This document shows positions 63,621 through 64,000 of a DNA stretch of 64,000 nucleotides, piece by piece. The position numbers were made by a program, and so were the translations under genes. The stretch lies in NCBI GenBank assembly GCA_963678705.1, contig OY783210.1, positions 14,261,331 to 14,325,330 of the forward strand, given 5' to 3'. The notes beneath the pieces were generated by a model, which ran no database searches, had not been told where the DNA came from, and saw nothing but the letters and a program-made list of their open reading frames with translations. Each line of letters opens with the position of its first letter. Position 1 is the first letter of the stretch. This DNA is from Panorpa germanica (taxonomy: Eukaryota; Arthropoda; Insecta; Mecoptera; Panorpidae).

Positions 63621-64000
63621 GTTTGTTGCAATAATGTTAATAAACTAAAATTATCAGCAATAAATACATTTAAATAATTGTTACATGAAATGTTAAAATA
63701 ATTATCCTTAAATAATAAAATATTTTTATTCATATTGTATAATCCTGCCTACAAGTACTAATTATTAAATCCAAATTGTGAGCTAATTTTTTAGGAATAT
63801 TAAAATAAATATTTTAATTAAAAATAGCGCCAACTAAAATGTGGCATAGAAGAAATAATTTCGTACAAAAAACAAAAGTCCCACAACATTTGTGATTAGT
63901 TCTCAGTTTATATTGTGTTTGCAATGAATATCAAACTTGAAGGCAAATTTACTTTTTAAATAAATGACGTGCGCTAGTTAATTAATTGAAATTATAATTA
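63621..64000. other. 3' flank of the zinc-finger gene
   Basis: AT-rich, with AATAAA-like signals near 63640-63665 and 63705-63720. Nothing else recognised. Confidence 0.5.

Overview
The window is from an AT-rich insect nuclear genome. Genes have short phase-consistent introns with GT-AG borders. It carries a six-cysteine odorant-binding protein and a ZAD-C2H2 zinc-finger gene, both arthropod hallmarks. The order is not certain; the style of the non-LTR retrotransposon fragment near 59.5-60.6 kb made me think of Hymenoptera, but that is an impression only.

Layout. 1.6-3.7 kb (-): PRPF3, a U4/U6 snRNP splicing factor. 4.5-9.5 kb (-): nine-exon DCLRE1A/SNM1A cross-link repair nuclease with a PBZ-like zinc finger and a PIP box. 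11.8-14.8 kb (-): a paralogue of the SNM1A N-terminal half with no nuclease domain. 15.7-24.4 kb (-): nine-exon CCDC96-like ciliary coiled-coil gene whose introns are full of transposon debris. 25.1-34.2 kb (+): twenty-exon RPAP1, with a complete odorant-binding protein gene on the opposite strand inside its longest intron. 34.8-36.1 kb: two tandem MITE copies.

36.3-60.7 kb (-) is a head-to-tail array of small secreted cysteine-rich peptide genes. Each has exon 1 = signal peptide plus acidic propeptide, a phase-1 intron, and exon 2 = a basic cleavage site followed by a CPxC / CxxxC / C / CxC domain with seven cysteines. One member appears to have taken eight immunoglobulin exons into its intron, phase-compatible throughout: two tandem copies of a D1-D2 pair resembling the ligand-binding domains of VEGF/PDGF (PVR) receptors. 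The predicted product is signal peptide, D1-D2, D1-D2, cysteine-rich tail. A young 7.8-kb Ty3/gypsy-type LTR retrotransposon with apparently identical LTRs has landed inside the last Ig exon of one cassette and breaks that reading frame in this haplotype. This is the most unusual system in the window.

61.6-63.6 kb (+): eight-exon ZAD plus nine C2H2 finger gene. Multi-exon models were built by hand from frame, phase and splice consensus; product names come from recognised family motifs, not database searches.
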